Source: CAVPGP01 sp963704025 (GTDB taxonomy: Bacteria; Actinomycetota; Thermoleophilia; Gaiellales; Gaiellaceae). From it: DNA of 64,000 nt. Position 1 is the stretch's first letter. Every line of letters begins with the position of its first letter. The notes beneath the pieces are model-generated. The model worked only from the letters and a program-made list of their open reading frames with translations. It made no database searches and was not told the origin of the DNA. The position numbers were made by a program, and so were the translations under genes. The stretch spans positions 372,001 to 436,000 of the forward strand of contig CAVPGP010000003.1 in the NCBI GenBank assembly GCA_963704025.1, in the 5' to 3' direction. Shown here one piece after another: positions 27,954-36,386 of this stretch.

Positions 27954-29297
27954 GTGACAGATTCCCAGCTCGCAGCCGTCGTGATGGCGGGAGGCCTCGG
28001 CACCCGCATGCGCTCCGAGCTCCCGAAGCACTTTCACCCCCTGCTGGGCCGCGCCATGGTCGACTGGATCCTGGTCACGGCCGACGAGCTCGGCGCGGAG
28101 CGCGTGGTGGTCGTCGCCTCGCCCACCGGGGCCCCTCGCTTCGCGGGCCGCACCGTCGCCGTGCAGCATCCGGCGCTCGGAACCGGTGACGCCGTCCGCA
28201 CCGCTCGCGCCGCCCTGGGCGACTTCGCCGGCGACGTGCTCGTCCTCTCCGGCGACACGCCCCTGCTGACGAGGGAGCTGCTTCACGGCCTGGTCGAGGC
28301 CCATCGCGAGAGCGGCGACGCCGCGACGATCCTCTCCGCGGAGCCCGCCGACCCGCGCCTCTACGGGCGCATCGTCCGCGACGCGGACCGCCGCGTGCTC
28401 CGCATCGCCGAGGGCACCGACGCATCCGACGAGGAGAAGGCGATCCGCGAGATCAACACGTCGATCTACGTCTTCCGCTCCGAGAGCCTGTGGCCCGCGC
28501 TCGAGCGGCTGGAGCCGAAGAACGTCCAGGGCGAGCTCTACCTCACCGACACGATCGAGAACCTCGTCGCGGCGGGCGAGCGCGTCGGTGCGTACGTCGC
28601 GCCGGATCCGCGGGAGACCGACGGCATCAACACGCGCGCCGAGCTGGCCGCCGCAGCCGCGGTGCTCCGCGACCGGATCAACGAGGCGCACATGCTCGCG
28701 GGGGTCACGATCGTCGATCCGCCGACCGCGTGGATCGAGCCGGGCGTCGAGCTGGAGCCCGACACGACCGTGCACCCGTTCGTCGTCCTCCGCGGCTCGA
28801 CGCGGGTGGCGCGGGGCGCCGAGATCCACCCGCACACGGTCGCGGTGGACGCAGAGATCGGCCGAGATGCATCCGTAGGGCCCTTCTGTTACCTTCGCCC
28901 GGGCACGGTCCTCGGCGAGCGGGCGAAGGCGGGTACTTTCGTGGAGATCAAGAACTCGCGGGTCGGGCAGGAGACCAAGATCCCCCATCTCTCCTACATC
29001 GGCGACGCAGACATCGGCACCGGTACGAACATCGCCGCCGGCAACATCACAGCCAACTTCCCGCACCAGCCGGGCGACGCGAAGGGCCGGACGACGATCG
29101 GAGGCAACGTCAGGACCGGAATCCAGAATGGGTTCGTTGCCCCGGTCACGGTGGGAGACGGTGCTTGGATCGCTGCTGGGTCGGTCGTCACGAAGGACGT
29201 CCCCGCCGGAGCGCTCGCGTTCGCGCGCGCGAAACAGGTCAACAAGGAGGGCTATGCGGCTAAGGAGGGCCATGCAGCTCGAGACCGGAACGACTGA
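27954..29297 (+). CDS. glmU: Bifunctional GlmU (GlcNAc-1-P uridyltransferase / glucosamine-1-P acetyltransferase)
   Basis: A 447-residue two-domain enzyme making UDP-GlcNAc. The N-terminal nucleotidyltransferase domain has the signature AVVMAGGLGTRMRSELPKHFHPL, GTGDAVRTA and LVLSGDTPLL. The C-terminal left-handed beta-helix is recognised by hexapeptide repeats and the acetyltransferase residues in RPGTVLGERAKAGTFVEIKNSRVG, SYIGDADIGTGTNIAAGN and GAWIAAGSVVTKDVPAGALAFAR. The C-terminus ends NKEGYAAKEGHAARDRND, encoded over an 18-bp tandem duplication that also carries ribosome-binding sites for the next reading frame. GTG start. Followed by prs, the normal glmU-prs order. Confidence 0.96.
   Translation: MTDSQLAAVVMAGGLGTRMRSELPKHFHPLLGRAMVDWILVTADELGAERVVVVASPTGAPRFAGRTVAVQHPALGTGDAVRTARAALGDFAGDVLVLSGDTPLLTRELLHGLVEAHRESGDAATILSAEPADPRLYGRIVRDADRRVLRIAEGTDASDEEKAIREINTSIYVFRSESLWPALERLEPKNVQGELYLTDTIENLVAAGERVGAYVAPDPRETDGINTRAELAAAAAVLRDRINEAHMLAGVTIVDPPTAWIEPGVELEPDTTVHPFVVLRGSTRVARGAEIHPHTVAVDAEIGRDASVGPFCYLRPGTVLGERAKAGTFVEIKNSRVGQETKIPHLSYIGDADIGTGTNIAAGNITANFPHQPGDAKGRTTIGGNVRTGIQNGFVAPVTVGDGAWIAAGSVVTKDVPAGALAFARAKQVNKEGYAAKEGHAARDRND
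29244..29279 (+). repeat. 18-bp tandem duplication carrying two SD-ATG units
   Basis: AAGGAGGGCTATGCGGCT (29244-29261) is followed directly by AAGGAGGGCCATGCAGCT (29262-29279), 16 of 18 identical. Each unit has a strong Shine-Dalgarno AAGGAGG and an ATG (29254 and 29272), both in the same frame, which is the frame of a putative N-terminal extension of Prs. In the glmU frame the duplication encodes KEGYAAKEGHAA. Confidence 0.75.
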
Positions 29298-29386
29298 GCT
29301 CGTCCTCCCCGGCCTGGAGGTGCCTCGCACCGCGGCCGAGCTGAAGCCGGAGCACTGGATCGAGGGCGGCACCGCAGAAGCGGCTG

Positions 29387-30331
29387 ATGCTCTTCGCCGG
29401 CCGCTCGAACCCCGACCTCGCAGCCAGGATCGGCGAGCACCTGAAGCTCGACCTCGGCCATGTCGACCTGAAGACCTTCGCCGACGGCGAGACGTACTGC
29501 CGCTACGAGGAGTCCGTCCGCGGCGCCGACATGTTCATCGTCCAGACCGGCGCGAAGCCCGTCGACCAGAACCTGATGGAGCTCCTGATCATGGTCAACG
29601 CGGCGAAGCTCGCCTCGGCGAAGCGGATCACCGTCGTCGTGCCGTGGTTCTTCTACTCGCGGCAGGACAAGAAGTCCCGCCCGCGCGAGCCGATCACCGC
29701 CAAGCTCGTCGCCGACATGATCCAGGGTGCAGGCGCCGACCGGATGCTGACGATGGACCTGCACGCGGGTCAGGTGCAGGGCTTCTTCAAGATCCCCGTC
29801 GACCACATGACCGCGGTGCCGATGTTCTCGCAGTACGTGCGCGACCTGAACATCGCCGACGAGCTCGCCGCGGTCGCGCCCGACACCGGCCGCGCCAAGC
29901 TCGCGGGCAAGTTCGCCGAGATGATCGGCGGCGACCTCGTGATCCTCAACAAGGAGCGGCCCGGCCACAACGAGGCCAACGTCACCGCGGTGATCGGCGA
30001 GGTGGGCGGCAAGGTCGCCGTCATGACCGACGACGTCATCGACACCGCCGGCACCATCTGCGCGGGGGCGCGCGCGCTCAAGGAGGCGGGCGCGACGAAG
30101 GTCTACGGCTGCGCGACGCACGCGCTGCTGAACGGCCCGGCGCTGGAGCGGATCCAGGCCTCCGTGTTCGACAAGCTCGTCGTCACGGACACGGTGCCGA
30201 TCGACCCGCTCAACAAGCCGGACAACCTCGAGGTGATCTCGGTCGCCGGCCTGCTCGCGGAGACGATCTTCAACGTCTTCGCCGACGACTCCGTCTCGGC
30301 GATCTTCGCGGGCGAGAACCAGCTCTTCTAG
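29387..30331 (+). CDS. prs: Ribose-phosphate pyrophosphokinase (PRPP synthetase)
   Basis: A 314-residue class I PRPP synthetase as read from ATG 29387. It starts MLFAGRSNPDLAARIGEHL, with the ATP-loop VPWFFYSRQDKKSRPREPITAKLVA, the DLHAGQVQGFF segment and the PRPP-binding VAVMTDDVIDTAGTICAGARAL. It makes PRPP for nucleotide, NAD and His/Trp synthesis. The real start may be upstream. In the frame used by the AAGGAGG-ATG units at 29254/29272 a protein-like stretch (ETGTTELVLPGLEVPRTAAE...EHWIEGGT) leads into prs if one G at 29374 is removed (then TQKRLMLFAG). This matches the usual residues before MLFSGR in actinobacterial Prs. The last bases (AGENQLF-stop) are duplicated at 47229-47260. Confidence 0.93.
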   Translation: MLFAGRSNPDLAARIGEHLKLDLGHVDLKTFADGETYCRYEESVRGADMFIVQTGAKPVDQNLMELLIMVNAAKLASAKRITVVVPWFFYSRQDKKSRPREPITAKLVADMIQGAGADRMLTMDLHAGQVQGFFKIPVDHMTAVPMFSQYVRDLNIADELAAVAPDTGRAKLAGKFAEMIGGDLVILNKERPGHNEANVTAVIGEVGGKVAVMTDDVIDTAGTICAGARALKEAGATKVYGCATHALLNGPALERIQASVFDKLVVTDTVPIDPLNKPDNLEVISVAGLLAETIFNVFADDSVSAIFAGENQLF

Positions 30332-30338
30332 GTTCTCC
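30308..30338 (+). repeat. Left direct repeat: prs 3' end / att-like hairpin
   Basis: The 31 bases covering the last codons and stop of prs recur at 47229-47260 with one substitution and one inserted G; 19 bases (30320-30338) are identical. The sequence forms a hairpin, GAGAACC (30314-30320) with GGTTCTC (30331-30337). It could be a site-specific recombination core, or simply a hairpin terminator motif reused elsewhere. Confidence 0.6.
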
Positions 30339-30398
30339 GCTCAACCGTGCGGTCTCGGGCGCTGCCTGCAGACGAACCGTGCCGCTCGAGCCTCGGCC

Positions 30399-30426
30399 GT
30401 GAGGGCGGGGTTCGACCCGCCCTCAC
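30399..30426. terminator. Bidirectional hairpin terminator
   Basis: GTGAGGGCGGG (30399-30409) pairs perfectly with CCCGCCCTCAC (30416-30426) around a 6-base loop, in the gap between the convergent prs and lectin-like genes. No strong T-run. Confidence 0.7.
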
Positions 30427-30436
30427 GCGCCGTGGG

Positions 30437-31909
30437 TCACTTCGCGCAGTCGAGCACGGTCTTGATCCGGTTCGCGTCGGCGATCAGCGCGGTCGCCTGC
30501 GCTGCGGGAATCTTCTTACCGGACTGTGCCCGCACCTCGAGGTTGAACGCCGTGAGGGTCAGGCACGCCGCTCGTGTCTGACCGTGCGCAAGCAGCAACT
30601 GTGCGACGGTCACCGTCGCAGACAGGCTCTTGCCAGGCCCGACGCCCTTGACCGCCGCGGCCAGGTCGGCGAGCTGCTCCGCTGCCCCCTTCACATGCAC
30701 GGTGAAGCTCGCAGTCGCCGTGTTGCCCGAGGCGTCGGTGGCCGTGCAGGCGACGGTCGTGTCGCCGATTCGGAACGTCGTCCCGGACGGCGGCGTGCAT
30801 GTCACGACCGGGGCGGGATCCGTGTCGTCGGTCGCGGTCGCTGTGTACGCGACGGCTGCGCCGCTAGGCCCGGTCGCGTCAACCGAGATGCTCGCCGGAA
30901 CGGTGATCTCGGGCGGCGTCGTGTCGGCGGCCACCTCGACCACGAACGACAGTGTCCCGTCGTCCGGGATGTCGTTCCACCCGATCGGGGGCATGTTCTC
31001 GATCGTCGACACATCCTCGCCGGTCCCAAAGTCGTTCGGCTGGCCTGCGAACCAGTTCGTGAAGGTGACCGGCTCGCCGCTCGCCCACACCCATGCGCCC
31101 TCGACAGCTCTGTCGTTGAAACCGATGAAGTAGTCCGTCCCGAACGTCGCCACGAGCCACGCATCCTCGGCGGCGTCGTTGATGGTGACGAGGTGACCGC
31201 CGAGCGAGACGGCGTACGCCTCGGCCTCAACCCAGTGGCTGGCGCCACCGACGTACAGATAGTCGTGGCCGGTCACGGGGTTGTGCTGCCAGCCCTCGGG
31301 TCGGGGCACCCTCCGGTCCGTGAAGGTGAAGTCATTGTCCTCGTCCATCTGCAAGACCGACGTGATGCTCCCGGGCGTGAGGTCGTACTGCCCGGTGAAA
31401 TCAGTCGACCACACGCCGTTGCTGTCGGTTTTTGCCCAAATGCCCAAGTTGACAGGGCGGACGCTCCCGAGCACATCGGAGCCCGGGTCCGCTGTCCCAC
31501 GCATGATCTCGGTCGCGGGGTTCACATCGGTGATCGAGATGTCTCTGACGATGTGTGTCTTCGTGATTCCACCGTCGGTCACGGTGATGAACCATCCCGG
31601 CCGGAGGCCTGGGAACACGTGGTCTCCGAGGAAGCCGCCGCTCGCGTCCGTGGCGAGGGTCAACTCGATGTCCGGAGACGCGCCCGTGCCGGGATCATCG
31701 GCGGTAACCGTCAGATTCACCCCAGCGGGCCAGAAGTCACCGACGAGGCCGTTCCAGTCCAGGGTCACCCCGAAATGCCCAGCTGAGCTCGCGCTGCTCG
31801 AGGCCGCGCCCGGCACGGCCACGACGCCGGCGAACGCCATCAGGAGGCCCGCCAGGGCGAGCGCGAGCGCTCCACGCCTTCTCTTCGATGCCGTACGCAT
31901 CGAAATCAC
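30437..31909 (-). CDS. Secreted C-type-lectin-like protein with HYR and FIMAH domains
   Basis: A 490-residue exported protein. A signal sequence (RRRGALALALAGLLMAFAGVVAVPGAASS) is followed by a beta-rich region (residues ~45-175). Then comes a C-type-lectin-like domain of ~120 residues (HDYLYVGGASHWVEAEAYAV; GGHLVTINDAAEDAWLV; FIGFNDRAVEGAWVWASGEP; FTNWFAGQPNDFG; DIPDDGTLSFVVEV). A HYR domain follows (DTTPPEITVPASISVDATGP...CTATDASGNTATASFTVHV), and finally a FIMAH-type helical C-terminus (LADLAAAVKGVGPGKSLSATV... LIADANRIKTVLDC). It is probably surface-exposed and may bind glycans. It stands alone on the minus strand; its neighbours on one side are the rhamnose genes, which may be coincidental or reflect plant-polysaccharide use. 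Confidence 0.85.
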   Translation of the reverse strand: MISMRTASKRRRGALALALAGLLMAFAGVVAVPGAASSSASSAGHFGVTLDWNGLVGDFWPAGVNLTVTADDPGTGASPDIELTLATDASGGFLGDHVFPGLRPGWFITVTDGGITKTHIVRDISITDVNPATEIMRGTADPGSDVLGSVRPVNLGIWAKTDSNGVWSTDFTGQYDLTPGSITSVLQMDEDNDFTFTDRRVPRPEGWQHNPVTGHDYLYVGGASHWVEAEAYAVSLGGHLVTINDAAEDAWLVATFGTDYFIGFNDRAVEGAWVWASGEPVTFTNWFAGQPNDFGTGEDVSTIENMPPIGWNDIPDDGTLSFVVEVAADTTPPEITVPASISVDATGPSGAAVAYTATATDDTDPAPVVTCTPPSGTTFRIGDTTVACTATDASGNTATASFTVHVKGAAEQLADLAAAVKGVGPGKSLSATVTVAQLLLAHGQTRAACLTLTAFNLEVRAQSGKKIPAAQATALIADANRIKTVLDCAK

Positions 31910-32142
31910 TTCCCTTCGCGCCCTCGGCCGCTAGAACGCCAACAGAACTCACACGCACCGAGGGCTTCGATAGTCGAGTCCTCTATGCCCCGTCGTTCGC
32001 CCAGAGACATCAGCAATTTCCCCGTCGGACATCTGGCGTTCCTGAGCCCTTGACCGCGCTCGTCTGGCCGCCCAGCCACGCGGTTCAGGCGGCGACGCGG
32101 CTCGATCAGCGCGCTTGAGAGCCCGCTCAGGCGTCGCCGACG

Positions 32143-32454
32143 CTAGTCCAGCCTGAACACTTCTTCGAGCTGCGGCGGACCACCCTCAGGCACGCGTTGC
32201 TCGAGCAGCTCCGCCATCGCGTCCTGCCAGCGGGTCGAGACCTCTTGCTCGGCTAGGTACTCCGCGGCGGCGTCGAGGTCGTCGGCCTCGAAGTAGCCGA
32301 ACATCTGATTCCCGTGACGAAAGATCGTGTAGTTGCGGATACCCGCGCCCCGGAGGGCATCGAGCATCTCGGGCCACACCTCTCGATGTGCGAGGACGTA
32401 GTCCTCAATCCGCTCGGGGCGCACCTGGAGGACGAAGGCACTGCGCTCAGTCAT
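32143..32454 (-). CDS. rhaM: L-rhamnose mutarotase
   Basis: A 103-residue RhaM protein: AFVLQVRPERIEDYVLAHREVWPEMLDALRGAGIRNYTIF, then MFGYFEADDLDAAAEYLAE and RWQDAMAELLEQRVP. The conserved His in YVLAHREVWPEM is the catalytic residue region. It interconverts alpha- and beta-rhamnopyranose so that RhaI receives the right anomer. Last gene of the rhaI-lutABC-rhaM minus-strand operon. Its SD-ATG region (AAGGAGGTCCCATGA) is duplicated in tandem just upstream. Confidence 0.95.
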   Translation of the reverse strand: MTERSAFVLQVRPERIEDYVLAHREVWPEMLDALRGAGIRNYTIFRHGNQMFGYFEADDLDAAAEYLAEQEVSTRWQDAMAELLEQRVPEGGPPQLEEVFRLD

Positions 32455-32482
32455 GGGACCTCCTTGTCATGGGACCTCCTTC
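32451..32482 (-). repeat. 16-bp tandem duplication of the rhaM SD-start region
   Basis: Plus-strand TCATGGGACCTCCTTG (32451-32466) is followed by TCATGGGACCTCCTTC (32467-32482). On the minus strand each copy gives AAGGAGGTCCCATGA, a Shine-Dalgarno plus ATG. The upstream copy contains the lutC stop (ATGA) and would start only a 7-residue peptide; the downstream copy starts rhaM. Confidence 0.75.
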
Positions 32483-33102
32483 ACGACGAGGACGATGAGG
32501 TTTCTCGGGCCGTGCACGCCCTCGACGCGGCTCAGCTCGATATCCGAGGTCGCGGAAGGGCCTGAGACGAACGTGATCGGCCGCCGTTGGACATCTGCTT
32601 CTTCGAGGCGCGCGAGTGCCTCCGGCAGGAGTTGAACGATCTGCCGCTCGACGACGACGCAGACATGGACGTCCGGGACGAGGGTGAGCGCGCGTCGGCC
32701 TTCCGTTGGGCCGGCGGTCAGGACGATCGTCCCCGTCTCGGCGATCGCGACCGTGCAACCGGTGAGAGCTCCGTCGACGGCGTCGAGCTGCTGGGGCGAG
32801 AGCGCATCGTCGGCGACGAGCTCGAGCGCATCGCTGCGCCAGGCGGCGGGCAGGCCGGGTGGTACGACCAGCGTGCGCGCCCCCCGCGCAGCGCAGAGGG
32901 AGGCGACGAGGCTTGCGACCTCGCCTTGCTCGCAGCGTCCGACGTCTGCGCGATACTCGCCGACGCGTGTGCAGAAAAGCGCGGCGCGTTGCCCGTCCTC
33001 GAGGGTTCCGTGCCGTCGGTACTCGCGCGCGAACGGCGGGCCTGCCGACGAGCCGCTCGCCGCACGGACCGTGTGCAGAAGCCTCTCACGCGCGACGCTC
33101 AT
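32467..33102 (-). CDS. lutC: LUD-domain lactate utilisation protein LutC/YkgG
   Basis: A 211-residue protein starting at ATG 33102, whose ATGA overlaps the lutB stop; this decides the start over an upstream GTG (33123). It is a single LUD domain: CTVAIAETGTIVLTAGPTEGRRALTLVPDVHVCVVVERQIVQLLPEALARL, and PITFVSGPSATSDIELSRVEGVHGPRNLIVLVV, all family hallmarks. With LutA and LutB it forms the iron-sulfur L-lactate dehydrogenase complex converting L-lactate to pyruvate at the membrane. Its presence between rhamnose genes fits oxidation of lactate derived from lactaldehyde. Confidence 0.93.
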   Translation of the reverse strand: MSVARERLLHTVRAASGSSAGPPFAREYRRHGTLEDGQRAALFCTRVGEYRADVGRCEQGEVASLVASLCAARGARTLVVPPGLPAAWRSDALELVADDALSPQQLDAVDGALTGCTVAIAETGTIVLTAGPTEGRRALTLVPDVHVCVVVERQIVQLLPEALARLEEADVQRRPITFVSGPSATSDIELSRVEGVHGPRNLIVLVVKEVP

Positions 33103-34484
33103 GGCCGTCTCCGTGCCCACCACGACCGAAAGCTCTCGCCTGGCAGAGCCTTGAGGTCACGCGTGCGGGTCCAGCTCGAGAGCGGCGGCGGCAGGCGCCG
33201 GATCTGCCCGCCGCGGACGAGCGGTCGCTGGGCGATTCTCGCGAGGCGCTGCGCGAGCGCGAATCGTCCGCAGCGACCGAAGATCCACGCGACGCCAGTC
33301 ATCAAGGCCCGCTCGGCCGGTCGCGCTTTCGCCTCGACCGCCTTGGCTCGCAGGTGGAGCAGCACGCGCGGGATGTCGATCTTGACGGGACAGACCTCGT
33401 AGCAGGCGCCGCAGAGAGTCGAGGCGAACGGAAGTGAGGCCGCGTTCTCGACGCCGCGGAGCTGCGGCGTCAGGATCGCGCCGATCGGGCCGGGATACAC
33501 CGAGCCATATGCGTGGCCACCGGTACGCGAGTAGACAGGGCAAACGTTCAGGCACGCGCTGCAGCGGATGCAATGCAGTGCCTGCCGTCCGACCTCGTCG
33601 CGGAGCACGCGGGTGCGCCCATTGTCGAGCAGAACGACATGGAACTCCTGCGGTCCGTCGTCGTGGGTAACGCCCGTCCAAAGCGAGGTGTAGGGGTTCA
33701 TGCGCTCGCCGGTTGCAGAACGTGGCAACAACTGGAGGAAGACCTCGAGATCGACGAAGCGCGGCACGAGCTTCTCAATTCCGAGGATCGTGACGAGGAC
33801 ATCCGGGAGCGTGGTGCACATGCGACCGTTTCCTTCGGACTCGACGACGCAGACAGCGCCGGTTTCGGCAATGCCGAAGTTCGCGCCGCTCACGCCGACC
33901 CGCGCAGTCAGGAAGCGCTCGCGGAGGTAGACGCGCGCGGCCTCGGCGAGGTCGCGCGGATCGTCGGATGTGATTCCCGGGGCGATCGTCCGCGCGAAGA
34001 GGTCGCGGATCTCCGTTCGGTTGCGATGGATCGCGGGGACGAGGATGTGCGACGGCCAGTCACCGTCGAGCTGAAGGATCAATTCGGCGAAGTCGGTCTC
34101 GAGTGCGTGAATCCCGGCCGCGGCAAGCGCATCGTTGAGCCCGATCTCGTCGGTCGTCAGCGATTTGACCTTGACGACCTCGTCGGCTCCGTGAGTGCGC
34201 GCGACATCGGCCACGACGGCGTTCGCCTCGGCGGCGTCCACCGCCCAGTGCACGTGCCCGCCGGCCGCCTGGACCGCCGCCTCGAACTGGAGCAGGTACT
34301 CGCCGAGGTGGGCGAGGACGTCCTCCTTGATCGCCTTCCCGGCTTCGCGAAGCTCCTCCCAGTCGGGAACCTCGGCCACGACCCGTGCACGCTTTTCGCG
34401 GATCGTGTCGGTCGCGTTGCGCAGGTTCGCGCGCAGCTGAACGTTCGCCAGCTCTACGCGTGCTGCGTCGGGAAAGCTGGTCAC
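33099..34484 (-). CDS. lutB: Iron-sulfur L-lactate oxidation protein LutB
   Basis: A 461-residue protein starting at GTG 34484, which overlaps the lutA stop (GTGA). An N-terminal LUD domain (residues ~40-280, e.g. LLQFEAAVQAAGGHVHWAVDAAEAN and ANFGIAETGAVCVVESEGNGRM) is followed by a ferredoxin-like domain with two 4Fe-4S motifs: CIRCSACLNVCPVYSRTGGHAYG and CGACYEVCPVKIDIPRVLLHLR. A C-terminal helical part ends RRLPPPLSSWTRTRDL. It is the electron-transfer subunit of the LutABC L-lactate dehydrogenase. Length matches LutB (~470). Confidence 0.95.
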   Translation of the reverse strand: MTSFPDAARVELANVQLRANLRNATDTIREKRARVVAEVPDWEELREAGKAIKEDVLAHLGEYLLQFEAAVQAAGGHVHWAVDAAEANAVVADVARTHGADEVVKVKSLTTDEIGLNDALAAAGIHALETDFAELILQLDGDWPSHILVPAIHRNRTEIRDLFARTIAPGITSDDPRDLAEAARVYLRERFLTARVGVSGANFGIAETGAVCVVESEGNGRMCTTLPDVLVTILGIEKLVPRFVDLEVFLQLLPRSATGERMNPYTSLWTGVTHDDGPQEFHVVLLDNGRTRVLRDEVGRQALHCIRCSACLNVCPVYSRTGGHAYGSVYPGPIGAILTPQLRGVENAASLPFASTLCGACYEVCPVKIDIPRVLLHLRAKAVEAKARPAERALMTGVAWIFGRCGRFALAQRLARIAQRPLVRGGQIRRLPPPLSSWTRTRDLKALPGESFRSWWARRRP

Positions 34485-35152
34485 CTCGACGCGAGGATCT
34501 CCGCCATGTGCACTGTGCGGACGCCGGAGCTGCGGCGCGAGAGGCCACCGCCGATCTGGAGCAGGCACGACCCGTCGAGGGCAGTGCAGACCTCTGCGCC
34601 GGTCGATTCGACGGCGTCGCACTTGTCGTCGAGCATCGCGCTCGAGGTCTCGGCGTTCTTGATCGAGAACGTGCCGCCGAAGCCGCAGCACTCGTAGGCG
34701 CGCGGGAGGTCCACGAGCTCGAGCCCCCGCACGTGTCGGAGCAATCGCAAGGGGGCGTCGCCGACGCGGGTCACGCGCAACGAGTGGCAAGTCGGGTGGT
34801 ACGTCACGCGGCCGCGGAACGCGGCGCCGACGTCCTCGACCTCGAGCCGCCGAACGAGCAGCTCCGAGAGCTCGAACACATTCTCGAGGCCGTACACCTC
34901 TCGCACGGTCCCCACACACGACGACGAGGGCGAGACGACGACATCGTAGGGCCCGAAGATCTCCGCGAATCGGCGACCGAGCTTCGCGGCCGCATCCGCA
35001 TAGCCGCTGTTCAGGTGCATCTGGCCGCAGCAGGTCTGCTCCCTTGGAAAGACGACCTCGTGACCCAGCCGCTCCAGCACCTGCGCCGTCGCCCGGCACG
35101 ACGCAGGGAAGAGCGAATCGCCGATGCACGTTGCGAAGAGCGCGATCCGCAC
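34481..35152 (-). CDS. lutA: LutA, cysteine-rich subunit of L-lactate oxidation complex
   Basis: A 223-residue protein with two CCG (DUF224/cysteine-rich) domains, from GTG 35152 (VRIALFATCIGDSLFPASC). The domains show the signatures REQTCCGQMHLNSGYADAA and YHPTCHSLRVTR...AYECCGFGGTFSIKN. These Cys clusters bind an unusual 4Fe-4S centre as in heterodisulfide reductase subunit B and GlpC/GlcF. It begins 22 bases after the end of rhaI, and a longer start would overlap rhaI. Function: L-lactate to pyruvate with LutB and LutC. Confidence 0.94.
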   Translation of the reverse strand: MRIALFATCIGDSLFPASCRATAQVLERLGHEVVFPREQTCCGQMHLNSGYADAAAKLGRRFAEIFGPYDVVVSPSSSCVGTVREVYGLENVFELSELLVRRLEVEDVGAAFRGRVTYHPTCHSLRVTRVGDAPLRLLRHVRGLELVDLPRAYECCGFGGTFSIKNAETSSAMLDDKCDAVESTGAEVCTALDGSCLLQIGGGLSRRSSGVRTVHMAEILASR

Positions 35153-35174
35153 GACTACGTCTCGGGTGCCGAGC

Positions 35175-36353
35175 TCACAGCTGCTCGTACGCGCTCTCGA
35201 CGGATGCGGTGCCCCGTTCGCGGGCAAGTCTGCCGCCGTAGCCTCCGTCGCGGAAGGCGGCAACGGGATCCTCGGGGACGCCGAGTTGCCCGCGGAGCCG
35301 CGCGAGCAGCGGGCGCACATCGGTCTCGAACGCGTCGACGAGGATGCGATGCGCGCCAAGCACGTCGCCTTCGCGCTGCGCCTCCGCGAGGTGCCCCCCG
35401 TCCACGAGCAGCGCCTTCGCGTACGCCGTCTGGATGTTCCTGACCGATTGGATCATTGCGTCGATCTTTCCCTCGACGTTGTGCGACTGGTCGATCATGA
35501 AGGCGACTGCCTCGGCTGCGTCCGCGGCGGCAATCTCGCGCATGATGCGGAAGAGCTCGAATGGGTCGATCGAGCCGACGATCAGGTCGTCGTCTGCGTA
35601 CTTCCGGTTGTTGAAGTGGAAGCCGCCGAGGAGCTCTTCGTTCAGGAGAAGCGCGACGATCTGCTCGACATTCGTCCCTTGCGGATGGTGCCCCGTGTCG
35701 ACCAAGACCTGCGCCTGTGGGCCGAGGCGGCGGCAGACGAGAGCCGCAGTGCCCCAATCGGGAAGGTCAGTGCTGTAGAAGCCGGGCTCGAAGAACTTGT
35801 ACTCGACGAGGAGTCTCATGCCGGTCGGAAGCATTGCGTAGAGATGCTCAAGGGACGCGGTCAGGCGTCTGTACCGGTCGCGAAGGTCGTCCTGCCCGGG
35901 ATAGTTCGTCCCGTCAGCGAGCCAGAGGCTGATCGTCGTCGAGCCGAGCTCCTGGGCGATGTCGATGCACTCCCGGCAGTGGACGAGCGCGCTGGCGCGA
36001 ATCGCCTCGTCGGGATGGCAGAGGCTTCCCAGCCGGTAGTCGTCGTCACTGAAGAGGTTCGGGTTGATCGCGCCGATTCGGATGCCCTCCTCTTCGGCAT
36101 GACTTCGAAGCGCGCTCCAGTCGTCGACCCGGTCCCACGGAATGTGAAGCGCCACGGACGGACAGCAGCCGGTGAGCCGATGGACGAGCGCCGCATCGTC
36201 GATCCGCTCCCAGACGGTGCGGGCTGCGCCCGGCCAGGGGTAGACATGGAAGCGCGTCCCGGAGTTGCCGTAGCCCCACGACGGCGTCTCGATCGAGAGG
36301 CCAGCGAGCTTGTCGAGCACGTGGTTGTCGTCCATGGCGCGAGTCTGACGCAT
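35175..36353 (-). CDS. rhaI: L-rhamnose isomerase (RhaI type)
   Basis: A 392-residue TIM-barrel sugar isomerase of the Pseudomonas/Rhizobium RhaI class rather than E. coli RhaA. Typical segments: ETPSWGYGNSGTRFHVYPWPGAARTVWERIDDAA, GTTISLWLADGTNYPGQDD (here STTISLWLADGTNYPGQDD), metal-binding glutamate LLVEYKFFEPGFYSTD, and VDTGHHPQGTNVEQIVALLL and GFHFNNRKYADDDLIVGSIDPFELF. It converts L-rhamnose to L-rhamnulose with Mn2+. ATG 36353 and ATG 36335 are both possible starts. First gene of the minus-strand operon, divergent from the DeoR regulator. Confidence 0.95.
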   Translation of the reverse strand: MRQTRAMDDNHVLDKLAGLSIETPSWGYGNSGTRFHVYPWPGAARTVWERIDDAALVHRLTGCCPSVALHIPWDRVDDWSALRSHAEEEGIRIGAINPNLFSDDDYRLGSLCHPDEAIRASALVHCRECIDIAQELGSTTISLWLADGTNYPGQDDLRDRYRRLTASLEHLYAMLPTGMRLLVEYKFFEPGFYSTDLPDWGTAALVCRRLGPQAQVLVDTGHHPQGTNVEQIVALLLNEELLGGFHFNNRKYADDDLIVGSIDPFELFRIMREIAAADAAEAVAFMIDQSHNVEGKIDAMIQSVRNIQTAYAKALLVDGGHLAEAQREGDVLGAHRILVDAFETDVRPLLARLRGQLGVPEDPVAAFRDGGYGGRLARERGTASVESAYEQL

Positions 36354-36386
36354 GCTCGAGGAAATTACGAGTGCGCTTGCGATACG

